From positions 3,224,001 to 3,288,000 of the forward strand of contig NZ_CP054043.1 of NCBI RefSeq assembly GCF_013282725.1: a stretch of DNA of 64,000 nucleotides. Reading direction: 5' to 3'. Under the pieces are notes generated by a model, which was not told the DNA's origin, ran no database searches, and was given only the letters and a program-made list of their open reading frames with translations. Shown in pieces: positions 9,905-19,857 of this stretch. The number at the start of each line of letters is the position of its first letter. Positions within the stretch are counted from its first letter, which is position 1. This DNA comes from Yersinia mollaretii ATCC 43969. Lineage in GTDB: Bacteria; Pseudomonadota; Gammaproteobacteria; Enterobacterales; Enterobacteriaceae. The position numbers were made by a program, and so were the translations under genes.

Positions 9905-10032
9905 ATGGCCGTTGAAATAAAATTCGTCGTGGCACCCACCCTGCGACCCCCGTTGATGGGCAACCTAAAGTAAAGTCGGAAAAAAGGGCACCCGAGAAGA
10001 AAGCCAAACCTGAAGAAAATCAAGCCGCTTAA
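9905..10032 (+). pseudogene. yebG: Remnant of SOS-inducible yebG with the core deleted
   Basis: The start MAVEIKFVV is the signature beginning of YebG (E. coli MAVEVKYVV). After about ten codons the frame diverges and stops at 9973. From near 9955, in a different frame, a charged tail (GQPKVKSEKRAP, then PEKKAKPEENQAA) ends at a stop at 10030-10032 and resembles the acidic/basic tail of YebG proteins. Intact YebG is about 96 residues, so roughly 50 central codons are missing and the junction is out of frame. The LexA box upstream is intact, and purT nearby matches E. coli context. The translated product would be a 22-residue peptide. Identity of the N-terminus plus LexA box is strong; the tail match is inference. 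Confidence 0.72.
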
Positions 10033-10057
10033 TCTGCCAACTTTCGGTAGAAAGTGA

Positions 10058-10381
<324 letters not shown>

Positions 10382-10606
10382 TCAAGCAGCGCGGACACAC
10401 TACCCTCCATCCTTGAAGCCAGATATAAAAATTTAGCTAATCACAGCCAAACAGGTGCAGGCATCAACAAGCCCACACCTGCTTATCATCTTGTTTATCA
10501 TAAGATTGGACTCAAACTGCAAAATGATAAGCCCCTGTTGATACTTGGCATTGGCAGGTAATCGTGTCACTCTCGCGCTAACGAACACAGATGGATAACT
10601 CAACCC

Positions 10607-12661
10607 ATGACCACACCCCCAAAGGCAGATAAACGCCCTTATCCGATCACGATGCACGGCGATACCCGTGTCGATGATTACTATTGGCTACGTGATGATG
10701 AGCGCACGGATGTTGATGTTCTGAACTATTTGCAAGCTGAAAATGCTTTCACTGACGAGGTGCTGAAACCGCAGCAACCCTTACGTGAGACCCTGTACCA
10801 AGAGATGGTTTCTCGCATTCCGCCGCAAGAAGAGTCCGTCCCCTATGTCCGTAACGGCTACCGTTATCAGACGCGTTTCGAACCGGGCAATGAATACGCA
10901 ATTTATGTACGCCAGCCGGTCTGGGCGGACAGCAGTTGGGAAACCTTGATAGACGGTAACCAACGCGCAGCAGACAGCGAGTTTTACACTTTAGGCGGAT
11001 TGGATGTCAGTCCAGATAACCAGCTATTGGCAGTGGCAGAGGATTTCTTATCGCGTCGCCAATATGATATTCGGGTAAAACATTTACAAACAGGTGTCTG
11101 GCATGAGGAAGTTATCAGCAATACATCGGGGAATTTTGAGTGGGCCAATGACTCAAAAACGCTCTATTACGTGCGCAAACATGAAAAAACATTATTGCCT
11201 TATCAGGTCTATCGCCACCTAGTGGGGAGTGATCCTAACTCGGACCAGCTGATCTATCAGGAAAATGACGATACTTTTTATGTTAGTTTGGAAAAAACCA
11301 CTTCTGAGCGCTATATCGTTATCCACTTAAGCAGTACCACAACCTCAGAAATTCTACTGCTGGATGCTAACCAGTCTGAGCCGGAGCCGCAGTTGTTTGC
11401 CCCTCGCCGGAAAGACCATGAATATGGCTTGGACCACTATAAGCAACATTTCTATGTTCGCTCAAATAAAGATGGCAAAAATTTTGGGCTGTACAAAATA
11501 GCCCAAGAGGGCAAAACGCTAAGTGATTTTGCTGATGAATCCCAGTGGCTGCCACTCATTGCGCCAAGAGTGGATGTCATGCTAGAGGGGTTCAGCTTAT
11601 TCCGCGACTGGTTGGTGGTGGAGGAGCGCAGTGAAGGGTTAACGCATCTGCGACAAATTCACTGGGTAACGGGAGAAGAGAAATCCATCACTTTTGATGA
11701 TCCTACTTATGTGACTTGGCTGGCGTATAACCCTGAACCCGAAACTGAACTGCTGCGCTATGGCTATTCTTCCATGACCACACCAAGCTCCATGTTTGAG
11801 CTGAATATGGACACCGGTGCGCGTCAGTTGCTCAAACAGCAGGAAGTGAAGAATTTCACGCCAGAAAAGTATCGCAGCGAACGGATTTGGGTCACAGCAA
11901 CCGATGGGGTCAAAATCCCGGTCTCGCTGGTGTATCATCGCGACCACTTTATTTCGGGCGCTAACCCGCTGTTGGTCTATGGCTACGGCTCATACGGCAG
12001 CAGTATTGACCCTGCATTCAGTGGCAGTCGTTTAAGTTTGCTGGATCGTGGTTTTGTCTTTGCGATGGCGCATATTCGCGGTGGCGGTGAGTTAGGCCAA
12101 CAATGGTATGAAGATGGCAAGTTGCTCAATAAGTTAAATACATTTAATGATTTTATTGATGTCACTAAAACGCTGATAGCCGAAGGTTATGGTGATGCCA
12201 ACCGTGTGTTTGCTATGGGGGGCAGCGCGGGAGGTTTGCTGATGGGGGCGGTAATCAATCAAGCGCCTGAATTATACAAAGGTGTAGTGGCACAGGTGCC
12301 ATTTGTTGATGTGGTCACGACGATGCTGGATGAGTCAATCCCGCTCACCACCGGCGAATATGATGAATGGGGCAATCCGAACGATAAGGCGTATTATGAT
12401 TACATCAAGCAATACAGCCCATACGATCAGGTTAAAGCCCAAGATTACCCGCACATGTTGGTCACTACCGGTTTGCACGACTCTCAGGTTCAATATTGGG
12501 AACCGGCAAAGTGGGTCGCGAAGCTACGTGAATTGAAAACGGATGATCATCAACTGCTGCTTTATACCGATATGGATTCTGGTCATGGCGGCAAATCAGG
12601 GCGTTTCAAAGCGTATGAGGATATCGCTTTGGAGTACGCATTCATTCTTGCCCTCGCTTGA
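10607..12661 (+). CDS. ptrB: Oligopeptidase B
   Basis: A 684-residue serine peptidase of the prolyl oligopeptidase family (S9A) that cleaves short peptides after Lys or Arg in the cytoplasm. The N-terminal ~400 residues form the beta-propeller lid (start [17 protein letters not shown]) and the C-terminal part is the alpha/beta hydrolase. The nucleophile serine is in [11 protein letters not shown], preceded by [15 protein letters not shown]; the aspartate and histidine fit [14 protein letters not shown] and [12 protein letters not shown] near the end. Length matches E. coli PtrB (686). The region 10382-10606 upstream holds only a probable promoter. Confidence 0.96.
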   Translation: MTTPPKADKRPYPITMHGDTRVDDYYWLRDDERTDVDVLNYLQAENAFTDEVLKPQQPLRETLYQEMVSRIPPQEESVPYVRNGYRYQTRFEPGNEYAIYVRQPVWADSSWETLIDGNQRAADSEFYTLGGLDVSPDNQLLAVAEDFLSRRQYDIRVKHLQTGVWHEEVISNTSGNFEWANDSKTLYYVRKHEKTLLPYQVYRHLVGSDPNSDQLIYQENDDTFYVSLEKTTSERYIVIHLSSTTTSEILLLDANQSEPEPQLFAPRRKDHEYGLDHYKQHFYVRSNKDGKNFGLYKIAQEGKTLSDFADESQWLPLIAPRVDVMLEGFSLFRDWLVVEERSEGLTHLRQIHWVTGEEKSITFDDPTYVTWLAYNPEPETELLRYGYSSMTTPSSMFELNMDTGARQLLKQQEVKNFTPEKYRSERIWVTATDGVKIPVSLVYHRDHFISGANPLLVYGYGSYGSSIDPAFSGSRLSLLDRGFVFAMAHIRGGGELGQQWYEDGKLLNKLNTFNDFIDVTKTLIAEGYGDANRVFAMGGSAGGLLMGAVINQAPELYKGVVAQVPFVDVVTTMLDESIPLTTGEYDEWGNPNDKAYYDYIKQYSPYDQVKAQDYPHMLVTTGLHDSQVQYWEPAKWVAKLRELKTDDHQLLLYTDMDSGHGGKSGRFKAYEDIALEYAFILALA

Positions 12662-12798
12662 TATAGCCCAGCACATTACGTCAGGTAATGCGTCAGGGTA
12701 TGGCGCATATCTGGCGTAAGATCAGTGAGTTTCAGTATCGATCATACGAAAATAGATACTTGGCCTCTCATGCCTATCCATGATAATTGGCAACAAAA

Positions 12799-12820
12799 AA
12801 CCCGCCTTTCAGGGCGGGTT
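12799..12820 (-). terminator. Terminator of the small basic protein gene
   Basis: CCCGCC at 12801-12806 pairs with GGCGGG at 12813-12818 around a 6-base loop. On the minus strand it is followed by a run of T, so it terminates the minus-strand gene that ends at 12843. Confidence 0.8.
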
Positions 12821-12842
12821 GACTAACGAGACGAAAAACCCG

Positions 12843-12956
12843 TTATTCTGCGCTGGAAGAAGATGACTTCTTAGCGCGTTTGTCAGCCTTTTTCTCAGCT
12901 GGCGTTTTTAGTGGCTTTTTCTTCGCGTTCTTTTTGCTGTCCATTCCCTTACTCAT
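12843..12956 (-). CDS. Small lysine-rich hypothetical protein
   Basis: A 37-residue highly basic protein (MSKGMDSKKNAKKKPLK at the start, a serine run at the end). An AGAGAGG ribosome site lies just upstream of the ATG at 12954-12956, and a clear terminator follows, so it looks like a real single-gene unit. A longer in-frame start at 13028 exists but lacks a ribosome site and extends into unlike sequence. I recall similar short lysine-rich proteins annotated as hypothetical in enterobacteria; no function is known to me. The lysine content suggests nucleic acid or ribosome contact, but that is only inference. Confidence 0.6.
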   Translation of the reverse strand: MSKGMDSKKNAKKKPLKTPAEKKADKRAKKSSSSSAE

Positions 12957-13236
12957 GGCTTGCCTCTCTTTACCTTCGGTTAGGTTGGTACGCCCACCTA
13001 TTAACCACCTTATGGTGACCAGTTGCAAGTGGATAAACCATCACTGTAATTAATGTATTGTTTAACAAGAAGATTATTAAATCGTAATCTCTCTTGTTAC
13101 TGTTTAATGTGCGCCATATTGTGATCTTACACCACACATTTGATTGAGATACGGTGCAATTATCGCCAGTTGATAGAATTAATGGGCCGATTGGCGTAAA
13201 TGTGATGTTTTATCGTTGACCCTGCGTGCTGTATAG

Positions 13237-14235
<999 letters not shown>

Positions 14236-14250
14236 TCGCGTTACTCGGCT

Positions 14251-14280
14251 AGCTCCTGCAAGCTCTACCTTGCGGGAGCT
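14251..14280. terminator. Hairpin between convergent pip and holE
   Basis: AGCTCCTGCAAG and CTTGCGGGAGCT form a 12-bp stem with one G-U pair and a 6-base loop. There is no good T-run on either side, so termination is likely but not certain. Confidence 0.6.
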
Positions 14281-14290
14281 CCTAACGTAA

Positions 14291-14521
14291 TTATTTCATT
14301 TTAGGCTCATACGGCAAACGCGAGAATTTATTCGACTCGATACGATAATAAGCGAGCCGCTGCGAAAAATATTCACGCAGTTCTTCGGGTTGTTCTCGGG
14401 CGACCATCTCAGGAATGACGGGCATGTTGTAGCGCTCTTTAAATGCAACACCCGACGCGGCCAGATCAACATTCATTTTGGCCGTCTCTTCGTCAGAAAG
14501 CTCGGTCAGATTATATCCCAT
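14291..14521 (-). CDS. holE: DNA polymerase III subunit theta
   Basis: A 76-residue protein, the same length as E. coli Hol[21 protein letters not shown] and SRLPYEP are nearly identical to the E. coli subunit, which binds the epsilon proofreading subunit in the replicative core polymerase. GGGAGAAG precedes the ATG at 14519-14521; a longer frame starting at 14587 lacks support. HolE lies close to ptrB in E. coli too. Confidence 0.93.
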   Translation of the reverse strand: MGYNLTELSDEETAKMNVDLAASGVAFKERYNMPVIPEMVAREQPEELREYFSQRLAYYRIESNKFSRLPYEPKMK

Positions 14522-14912
14522 TGTCTTCTCCCTCTTGCTCATAGCGGCTATGGCGCAAAAGGTAATGCAGGCGGCGGATATTGGCAAGCAGCGAATGTTT
14601 CAAAATGATGTTTGTTTAGTGTATTACAGAGGGAAATAATATTAATCCCTAGATAAGTTATTTATTATTTATGGAAAAATTACTTAAATAAGAATCATTC
14701 TTTTTAGTATTGCTACTGTAATGTGAATGATTCTTATAATAATTTACCTCATTTCTACTCATTTATTTTCATGAGTTAAAACAGTTGGTTAAATTATTTA
14801 TTGTTTTTCCCTAATATTAATGTGAATAGGGTGTTCTTATTTTGTTTTTATCTTGGCATAATACGAAAAGTTAATCGTTGCTTACCTGCATTATAAAAAT
14901 AAGGGAATTACT
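14522..14912 (+). promoter_or_regulatory. AT-rich ftnA upstream region with Fur-like repeats
   Basis: This 391-base, very AT-rich stretch contains TAAGAATCATTC at 14689-14700 and its exact reverse complement GAATGATTCTTA at 14725-14736, a 12-bp inverted repeat with a 24-base spacer. Each arm resembles Fur hexamer units (for example AATGAT, TCTTAT and AATAAT run on at 14727-14744). In E. coli ftnA is repressed by H-NS and activated by Fur binding upstream. The repeats are seen; Fur binding is inference. No gene is visible here. Confidence 0.5.
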
Positions 14913-15422
14913 ATGTTGAAAACAGAAATGGCACAAAAGCTCAATGAGCAGCTGAATCTGGAATTTTACTCTGCAAATCTATATCTACAAATGAGTGCTT
15001 GGTGCAGCGATAAAGGTTTTGAAGGTGCGGCCGCATTTTTAAAAGAGCATTCTCAAGAAGAGATGCAGCACATGCAGCGCTTATTTGAATACCTCAGCGG
15101 AACAGGCTCTATGCCTGTTTTGGGCACGATCAGTGCGCCGCCAATTGATTTTGCCTCATTGGGCGATGTATTCAAACTGACTTACGAACATGAGCAACTG
15201 ATTACCACTCAAATTAATGAGCTTGCCCATGTTGCAATGACCACCCACGACTACTCCACATTCAACTTCCTGCAATGGTATGTGGCTGAACAACATGAAG
15301 AAGAAAAACTGTTCAAATCCATTCTGGATAAACTGGCTCTGGTGGGGAATAGCGGTAATTCACTGTTCTTCGTTGATAAAGATCTAAAAACAATGGCTGC
15401 CCAAAGCCATACTCAGGCGTAG
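14913..15422 (+). CDS. ftnA: Non-heme ferritin
   Basis: A 169-residue iron-storage protein that forms 24-mer cages and oxidises and stores iron in the cytoplasm. It has the four-helix bundle pattern and ferroxidase ligands E17 (LNLEFYS), E50 and H53 ([11 protein letters not shown]), with further acidic ligands in YEHEQLI and [11 protein letters not shown]. Length is slightly above E. coli FtnA (165). AAGGGAATT precedes the ATG. The long upstream region with paired Fur-like repeats fits iron-dependent activation. It has no heme-binding methionine of the bacterioferritin type that I can see. Confidence 0.95.
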   Translation: MLKTEMAQKLNEQLNLEFYSANLYLQMSAWCSDKGFEGAAAFLKEHSQEEMQHMQRLFEYLSGTGSMPVLGTISAPPIDFASLGDVFKLTYEHEQLITTQINELAHVAMTTHDYSTFNFLQWYVAEQHEEEKLFKSILDKLALVGNSGNSLFFVDKDLKTMAAQSHTQA

Positions 15423-15806
15423 TTTTTAGCCTGACTAATGACTCACCGCAGTTTCTGATCGCCCTTAAGGGTGCCAGAAACTGCGGCTCTTCGTTGTCCT
15501 CCCTCATGTCTATCTGCAAGACGCCTCATTTATCTTACTGTTTCCGCACTAATTACATATTGTTTACCTTTGGTTTCTCGACTTGCTATAACCAAATCGT
15601 TATCATTTGCATTAACGATAAGGCCGTAAGTTGAGTTACTGTTCAGTTATTGGTGATATTTCAATCGCAATTCATAAACTGGCGTTTTATTTTGTGCCCT
15701 ACCTCACAGGTAGTGCAATTGACTGGATGTGATAGGGGTTCGCGCTGCCAATATAGGATATGGTTGGTAGCAGACTGATTCTTCTCCCCATCGATAAAGG
15801 GATACT
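15423..15806. other. Intergenic region between ftnA and yobA with hairpin and Fur-like site
   Basis: CCGCAGTTTCTG at 15446-15457 and CAGAAACTGCGG at 15475-15486 form a perfect 12-bp inverted repeat enclosing CCCTTAAGGG, probably the ftnA terminator, although the T-run is poor. On the minus strand, 15592-15610 matches the 19-bp Fur consensus at about 12 positions, centred on AAATGATAA, and would lie upstream of yobA. No gene is seen. Confidence 0.5.
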
Positions 15807-16193
15807 ATGTTTATTCGAAAAGTACGTTCTTCTTGCCGCATGCTTTCGGCGCTTATTGTGTTGTTTGTTGGGCTATCCAGTCAGCAAGCCCTCGCTCATG
15901 CACATCTGAAAATCGAGTCTCCGGCTGCCGATACCACCATTGGTTCAGCGCCAGAAGCGCTGACATTGGGGTTCTCTGAAGGGATCGAACTGAATTTCAG
16001 TGGTGTGAAAGTAACTGGCCCTGATAACAGTGTCGTGAAAACAGGTGAGCTAAAATTAGACCCAGTCAATAACACACAATTAATCTTGCCAATTGATCAC
16101 GCTTTAACCGCGGGTAAATACAATGTTTCGTGGCATGTCGTGTCTGTTGATGGTCATAAAACCAAAGGCACTTACAGCTTCACTGTGAAATAA
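15807..16193 (+). CDS. yobA: Periplasmic copper-binding protein YobA (CopC family)
   Basis: A 128-residue secreted protein. The first ~30 residues form a Sec signal peptide ending QQALA, so the mature protein begins HAHLK, and the N-terminal histidine is the conserved copper ligand of CopC proteins. The closing motif WHVVSVDGHKTKGTYSFTV is the CopC hallmark. It overlaps closely with yebZ (one base between stop and start), forming the yobA-yebZ-yebY operon known in E. coli. It is thought to pass copper to the membrane partner YebZ. Confidence 0.92.
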   Translation: MFIRKVRSSCRMLSALIVLFVGLSSQQALAHAHLKIESPAADTTIGSAPEALTLGFSEGIELNFSGVKVTGPDNSVVKTGELKLDPVNNTQLILPIDHALTAGKYNVSWHVVSVDGHKTKGTYSFTVK

Positions 16194-16194
16194 T

Positions 16195-17079
16195 ATGTCT
16201 TTAGCGGCTTTATTTATTCTATGTCGCTTCTTGCATTTTCTGGCGGTGATGCTGATGTTTGGTATCAGTATATTCACCGCTGTATTAGCCCCCAATCCTT
16301 TCTCTGAGATACTCAAAAAACGCCTGTCACCGATATTGCTCCTCAGTACGACTCTTGCCTTTATTTCTGCTATTGGACTGTTGGCTATTCAAGCCGGCAT
16401 GATGGGCGATGGCTGGTCTGATACCTATCGGTTGACTATTTGGTGGGCGGTTTTTGGCACACGCTTCGGTCAGGTGTGGCAATGGCATCTTGGCCTCTCT
16501 ATCGTGACTCTGTGGATAATCTTACTGAGTTCTAATCGCCACTGCTATCGATTGATGGTGATGTGTTCAACACTGTTACTGGCTAGTTTGGCTTTCATTG
16601 GTCATGCGGCAATGCATGATGGTGCACTGGGATGGATTCATCAAACTAATCAAATAATACATCTTCTCAGCGCAGGCTATTGGTTCGGTTGCCTTCCCCC
16701 CTTGCTGATCTGCCTTGCCTATACTCGTGATAATGATGTCAAACGTGAAGCTATCACTACATTGATTCGTTTCTCAACTTGGGGCCATTTATCCGTTGCA
16801 TTGGTATTAGTGACCGGCATCATTAATAGCCTAATAATGCTGCGTGATACCACATTGGCTCTGACATCGAGTTATCAGGTGCTATTGCTTGGCAAAGTGG
16901 TATTAGTGATGCTTATGATTGTCATCGCGCTAATTAACCGCTACCGGATTGTCCCAATGCTCAAGCGCCTCCCCACGAAAGCCCACTACTGGCTGGTGAT
17001 TAATAGCAGTGCTGAAATCCTCCTAGGTGCGGCGGTGCTACTATTGGTCAGTATTTTTGCGACCATGGCACCGGTATAG
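16195..17079 (+). CDS. yebZ: Copper resistance inner membrane protein YebZ (CopD family)
   Basis: A 294-residue polytopic protein with about eight hydrophobic segments and conserved histidines (FLHFLAV, GHAAMHDG, WIHQTNQIIHLLSAG), as expected for CopD, which imports copper from periplasmic CopC-type partners. Two bases after the yobA stop codon the ATG begins, so the genes are tightly coupled. Length matches E. coli YebZ (290). Confidence 0.9.
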   Translation: MSLAALFILCRFLHFLAVMLMFGISIFTAVLAPNPFSEILKKRLSPILLLSTTLAFISAIGLLAIQAGMMGDGWSDTYRLTIWWAVFGTRFGQVWQWHLGLSIVTLWIILLSSNRHCYRLMVMCSTLLLASLAFIGHAAMHDGALGWIHQTNQIIHLLSAGYWFGCLPPLLICLAYTRDNDVKREAITTLIRFSTWGHLSVALVLVTGIINSLIMLRDTTLALTSSYQVLLLGKVVLVMLMIVIALINRYRIVPMLKRLPTKAHYWLVINSSAEILLGAAVLLLVSIFATMAPV

Positions 17080-17175
17080 CGTGAGATTATAAACAGTAGA
17101 TATCGTCACTAAGCTTGCATCAACGCCTCCGTATGCGAGAAAATCAACGCAATGAATTAATTGAGGATAATTAAG

Positions 17176-17517
17176 ATGAAGGGTTTTGTGCTGACGTTAT
17201 CGTTACTGATGCTATCAGTTAATGCTATGGCTGCCGGGAAGATCATCACTGTTAGTAAGTTTGAGTTTGGCAAACAGTGGGCATTTACCCGAGAAGAAGT
17301 GATGCTGGAATGCCGCGCAGGCAATGCTTTGTTTGTGATTAACCCGAGTACGTTAGCACAATACCCCCTAAACGATATTGCGACCGAGCAAATGAAGTCT
17401 GGGCATGTATTGGCGAAACCGCTCGATGTGTTGCTATTGGATGACATTGCCAATCCGGGGCAGAAGATGAGTCTCGAACCTTTCCAGCAGCGCGCCATGA
17501 CATTATGTCAAAAATAA
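17176..17517 (+). CDS. yebY: Secreted copper-operon protein YebY (DUF2511)
   Basis: A 113-residue periplasmic protein with a signal peptide ending [32 protein letters not shown] and [11 protein letters not shown] match E. coli YebY, and two cysteines (ECRAG and TLCQK) could form a disulfide. GAGGATAA precedes the ATG at 17176; a TTG at 17161 is less likely because it would overlap the ribosome site. It is the third gene of the yobA-yebZ-yebY operon, separated from yebZ by about 95 bases. Function is unknown but linked to copper by context. Confidence 0.88.
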   Translation: MKGFVLTLSLLMLSVNAMAAGKIITVSKFEFGKQWAFTREEVMLECRAGNALFVINPSTLAQYPLNDIATEQMKSGHVLAKPLDVLLLDDIANPGQKMSLEPFQQRAMTLCQK

Positions 17518-17679
17518 GGGTGGTACTTTTGGCGCTCAAGGGCATTAATCCATCATTAACAAACGATTACTTTTCTCGCCTTAGAATTGGACTTTTGCCA
17601 CTAAAATTAATTTACAACTGTAATTAATTACTTCTGCTGTCAAGTTGGCGAAACACATGTACTCGACTACGCTTAAGTA

Positions 17680-17783
17680 GTACGGCTGAACAAGCCTACG
17701 TTAATGCCAACTTTTAGCGCACGGCTCTCTCCCAAGAGCCATTTCCCTAGACCGAATATAGGAATCGTATTCGGTCTCTTTTT
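17680..17783 (+). ncRNA. sdsR: Small RNA SdsR (RyeB)
   Basis: The stretch from TTAATGCCAACTTTTAGCGC (17701) through the terminator is almost identical to E. coli SdsR, a 104-nt Hfq-dependent, sigma-S-controlled RNA that represses ompD, tolC, mutS and others. The terminator stem ACCGAATA/TATTCGGT (17751-17758, 17768-17775) is followed by CTCTTTTT ending at 17783. A TACGCT hexamer near 17667 with upstream C is a plausible sigma-S -10, setting the 5' end near 17680 (a few bases uncertain). Position downstream of yebY is conserved. In E. coli the antisense RNA RyeA overlaps it on the minus strand; a copy is likely here, but I could not define its ends. Confidence 0.92.
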
Positions 17784-17859
17784 AAGTTGTTGATTTTAAT
17801 GAATTTTTTTGTGTTTCACCCGAAATCCCCCGAAATTTCCCCGAAATCCTATACTCGGC

Positions 17860-18540
17860 CTAAATCTCAACCCACTCATTTTTACGTGAATCCAGATAAA
17901 CATTAGTCATTTTCATCGACTTGTGGCCAAGCAGTTTCTGCGCAAATTCCTTACCGTATTCTGCTTCATAAAGACGCGACGCCAAGCTGCGGATCTCGTG
18001 AAAACTGGGCGGGGATATTTTATAAACCAGATCGGTAGCCTTCAATGCTTTAACAAATGCTTTGGTAAGCGAGTCGGCATTTAATGCCCCCGGTTCTCTG
18101 CCTGAACTCTTATTTGATGAGCTAATGAGATATTCACTTTTACTGTTATTCAGGCACTTTTCTATAATGTCGCCAACTGTAGCGTTCATTATTTCCAGTC
18201 GCAGGGATAGCGATATTGCAATTTGATTGCCGGTCTTGCCCTGTATTACCCAAAGTCTGCCGTCATGCACATCGCTCCTTTTTAATTGCCGCACATCATC
18301 ACGGCGCTGGCCGGTAATAAGCGCCAGTGCCATGCTGAGTTGAACCCAGTTTTGCTGTTGGCTGGCAGCCTCATGAATTTTACAAAATGCGGTATAGTCG
18401 AGCCGTTCTCGCTTAACTTTTGGTGACGGCGTGCGTGTCGCTTCCACTGGATTGCTGCTAATTAAGCCATCAGCTATGGCCTCGCGAAAAACATCAGATA
18501 AAACAGAGCGTAAGTTGAGAGCTATAGAGCTTTCAGACAT
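17860..18540 (-). pseudogene. Tyrosine recombinase (phage integrase), catalytic C-terminal part only
   Basis: The 226 residues carry the full catalytic set: ALITGQRRDDVRQLK (first Arg), HEIRSLASRLYE (HxxR), LLGHKSM and the nucleophile Tyr in NVYLDSRK. The N-terminal arm-binding and part of the core-binding domain, usually about 130-160 residues more, are missing, and sequence upstream of the first codon belongs to a tail-fibre gene instead. No good ribosome site precedes the ATG. The C-terminus points at SdsR about 80 bases away, as for an integrase whose att site is at the small RNA's 3' end. It is probably inactive for integration; retained catalytic residues could still matter. Confidence 0.82.
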
Positions 18541-18544
18541 AGTT

Positions 18545-18661
18545 GTAATCTCCGGTGCAGCCGGAGTGGGATTATTCTCAGGTATGTTAGGAAATGGATT
18601 TAATGTAGCAACAGGACTAACACAAGCCCCTTATAGAGTTATTGTATGGTCAATAGACTGA
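18545..18661 (+). pseudogene. 3' end of a phage tail-fibre gene
   Basis: An open frame runs into a stop at 18659-18661 with glycine-rich, fibre-like residues (GLFSGMLGNGFNVATG, ending PYRVIVWSID). It ends 7 bases before a tail-fibre assembly gene, the standard phage order fibre-then-tfa, so it is most likely the last ~38 codons of the fibre gene. Its upstream edge coincides with the truncated end of the integrase. The family match is by context and composition rather than a specific motif. Confidence 0.5.
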
Positions 18662-18668
18662 GGTAGTT

Positions 18669-19061
18669 ATGGTTATTTATGCTAAACCCGGTGAATCCAC
18701 CGAAAATATTTCCTACATCGAACCTTTTGTTTTACCTAGTGGCTACGTCATCATGTCCGGCCCACGCCCCGCTCCTACTTACTACGCAAATGAAAATGGC
18801 GAATGGTTAGCTGGCCCCGCGCCGCAAATTGTGAAACAGATGATGACTGAAGCAACACAAAAGCAAACGGCTATTTTATCTTACGCATCGGATATGATAG
18901 GTGCTATTGCAGATGAAATTGAAAGACTGGAAGATAACGATGATGTTGTCCCTGATAAACTGCGCACTGATTTGAAAGTGTGGAAGCAATATCGAGTGAA
19001 GGTGAAAAACGTCGATGTTTCACTTGCGCCGGATATCGAATGGTCAGTAGCGCCGGCATAG
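18669..19061 (+). CDS. Phage tail fibre assembly protein (Tfa family)
   Basis: A 130-residue protein with the layout of caudoviral tail-fibre assembly chaperones: an N-terminal part with PSGYVIMSGPRP and YYANENGEWLAGP, then a helical C-terminus (ADEIERLEDNDDVVPDK, LKVWKQYRVKV, ending IEWSVAPA). These proteins help fold or trimerise the receptor-binding fibre. TGAGG lies before the ATG. The gene is intact although its fibre partner is reduced to a stub, so it is now likely functionless cargo. Confidence 0.85.
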   Translation: MVIYAKPGESTENISYIEPFVLPSGYVIMSGPRPAPTYYANENGEWLAGPAPQIVKQMMTEATQKQTAILSYASDMIGAIADEIERLEDNDDVVPDKLRTDLKVWKQYRVKVKNVDVSLAPDIEWSVAPA

Positions 19062-19096
19062 GGATAGCAAAACCGGGCTGAATTGCCCGGCCTATT

Positions 19097-19396
19097 TCAA
19101 TCGTACAACCAACGGCCTGCTTTGGCGGACTCGATAAGCATAGCAATTGTTAATGGTACATGCGGATTTCGAAGGTGTGGAGGAAAAAATTTACCGAAAT
19201 TGATTGTTTCTGGGTCAATAGAAAATGTTTCGGCGTATTTTTCCATTAGCTCAGCGGCCTCTTCAGGAGCCATCTTAAAATCAGCATTGAGATCTGTCTC
19301 TTTTTTAAGGGGGTAACGTTTAAATGTAAATATGCTGCGACCGTTAAACTCTTCAACCAGATCAAAAACGTTTTTTTCAATATCAGTTATCACCAT
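19097..19396 (-). CDS. DUF1493 family protein
   Basis: A 99-residue soluble protein. The spacing of EYSVD-type residues (ETFSIDPETINFGKFFPP) and the ending PLTIAMLIESAKAGRWLYD are characteristic of DUF1493, a family found in enterobacterial islands and prophages with no proven function. It overlaps the upstream gene by 7 bases, so the two are translationally coupled. The stop lies 35 bases from the convergent tfa stop. Such small acidic partners following a larger membrane protein could be immunity or chaperone-like proteins; this is inference. Confidence 0.75.
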   Translation of the reverse strand: MVITDIEKNVFDLVEEFNGRSIFTFKRYPLKKETDLNADFKMAPEEAAELMEKYAETFSIDPETINFGKFFPPHLRNPHVPLTIAMLIESAKAGRWLYD

Positions 19397-19857
19397 AGCC
19401 GATCCTCTTTTCGGGCAATTGTGTTATAGCGGCTAACCGCTTTACTTACAATGCGAGACACATCAATAGCGAGTATCACCCATCCAACAACAGGTATACT
19501 TCTACCAACGAATGTACCTAACCTATCTGTCATGATAGTTTTGATTTTGTGAGGTTTTGTGATGCTACCAATGAGCGTTGGTAGACGAACGGGTAAGCGA
19601 TATCCTTGCAAATGCCGTCTTGCTGATAAGGATGCTCTTGAGGTGCCAGGCGTTGCGTTGGCAAGTTTACCAGATACTGGCATATTATTTTGCCCAGAAT
19701 AGATAGCGGCTGCAGCCATTACATCTAGTGCCACGGCTGCGCTGGTGAAGTGCTCGACAGTAACATCTAGCATAATCCAGTAAAACAGCTCATTGGCTGG
19801 CAGATTCATCATGCCATTGTAATAATATGTTTTTCCTAATTCTTCAACTGTATCCAT
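19390..19857 (-). CDS. Hypothetical protein with C-terminal membrane segment, paired with DUF1493
   Basis: A 155-residue protein I do not recognise by name. The N-terminal half has moderately hydrophobic helices (ELFYWIMLDVTVEHF, AAVALDVMAAAAIYSG); a central basic stretch (SARRHLQGYRLPVRLP) follows; residues ~110-140 contain a likely membrane helix (SIPVVGWVILAIDVSRIV). AAGGAAAA precedes the ATG at 19855-19857. It overlaps the DUF1493 gene by 7 bases, forming a two-gene operon inside the prophage block. I recall similar DUF1493-linked membrane proteins in Salmonella and Serratia islands. A toxin or effector with its partner is one possibility, unproven. Confidence 0.55.
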   Translation of the reverse strand: MDTVEELGKTYYYNGMMNLPANELFYWIMLDVTVEHFTSAAVALDVMAAAAIYSGQNNMPVSGKLANATPGTSRASLSARRHLQGYRLPVRLPTLIGSITKPHKIKTIMTDRLGTFVGRSIPVVGWVILAIDVSRIVSKAVSRYNTIARKEDRLW

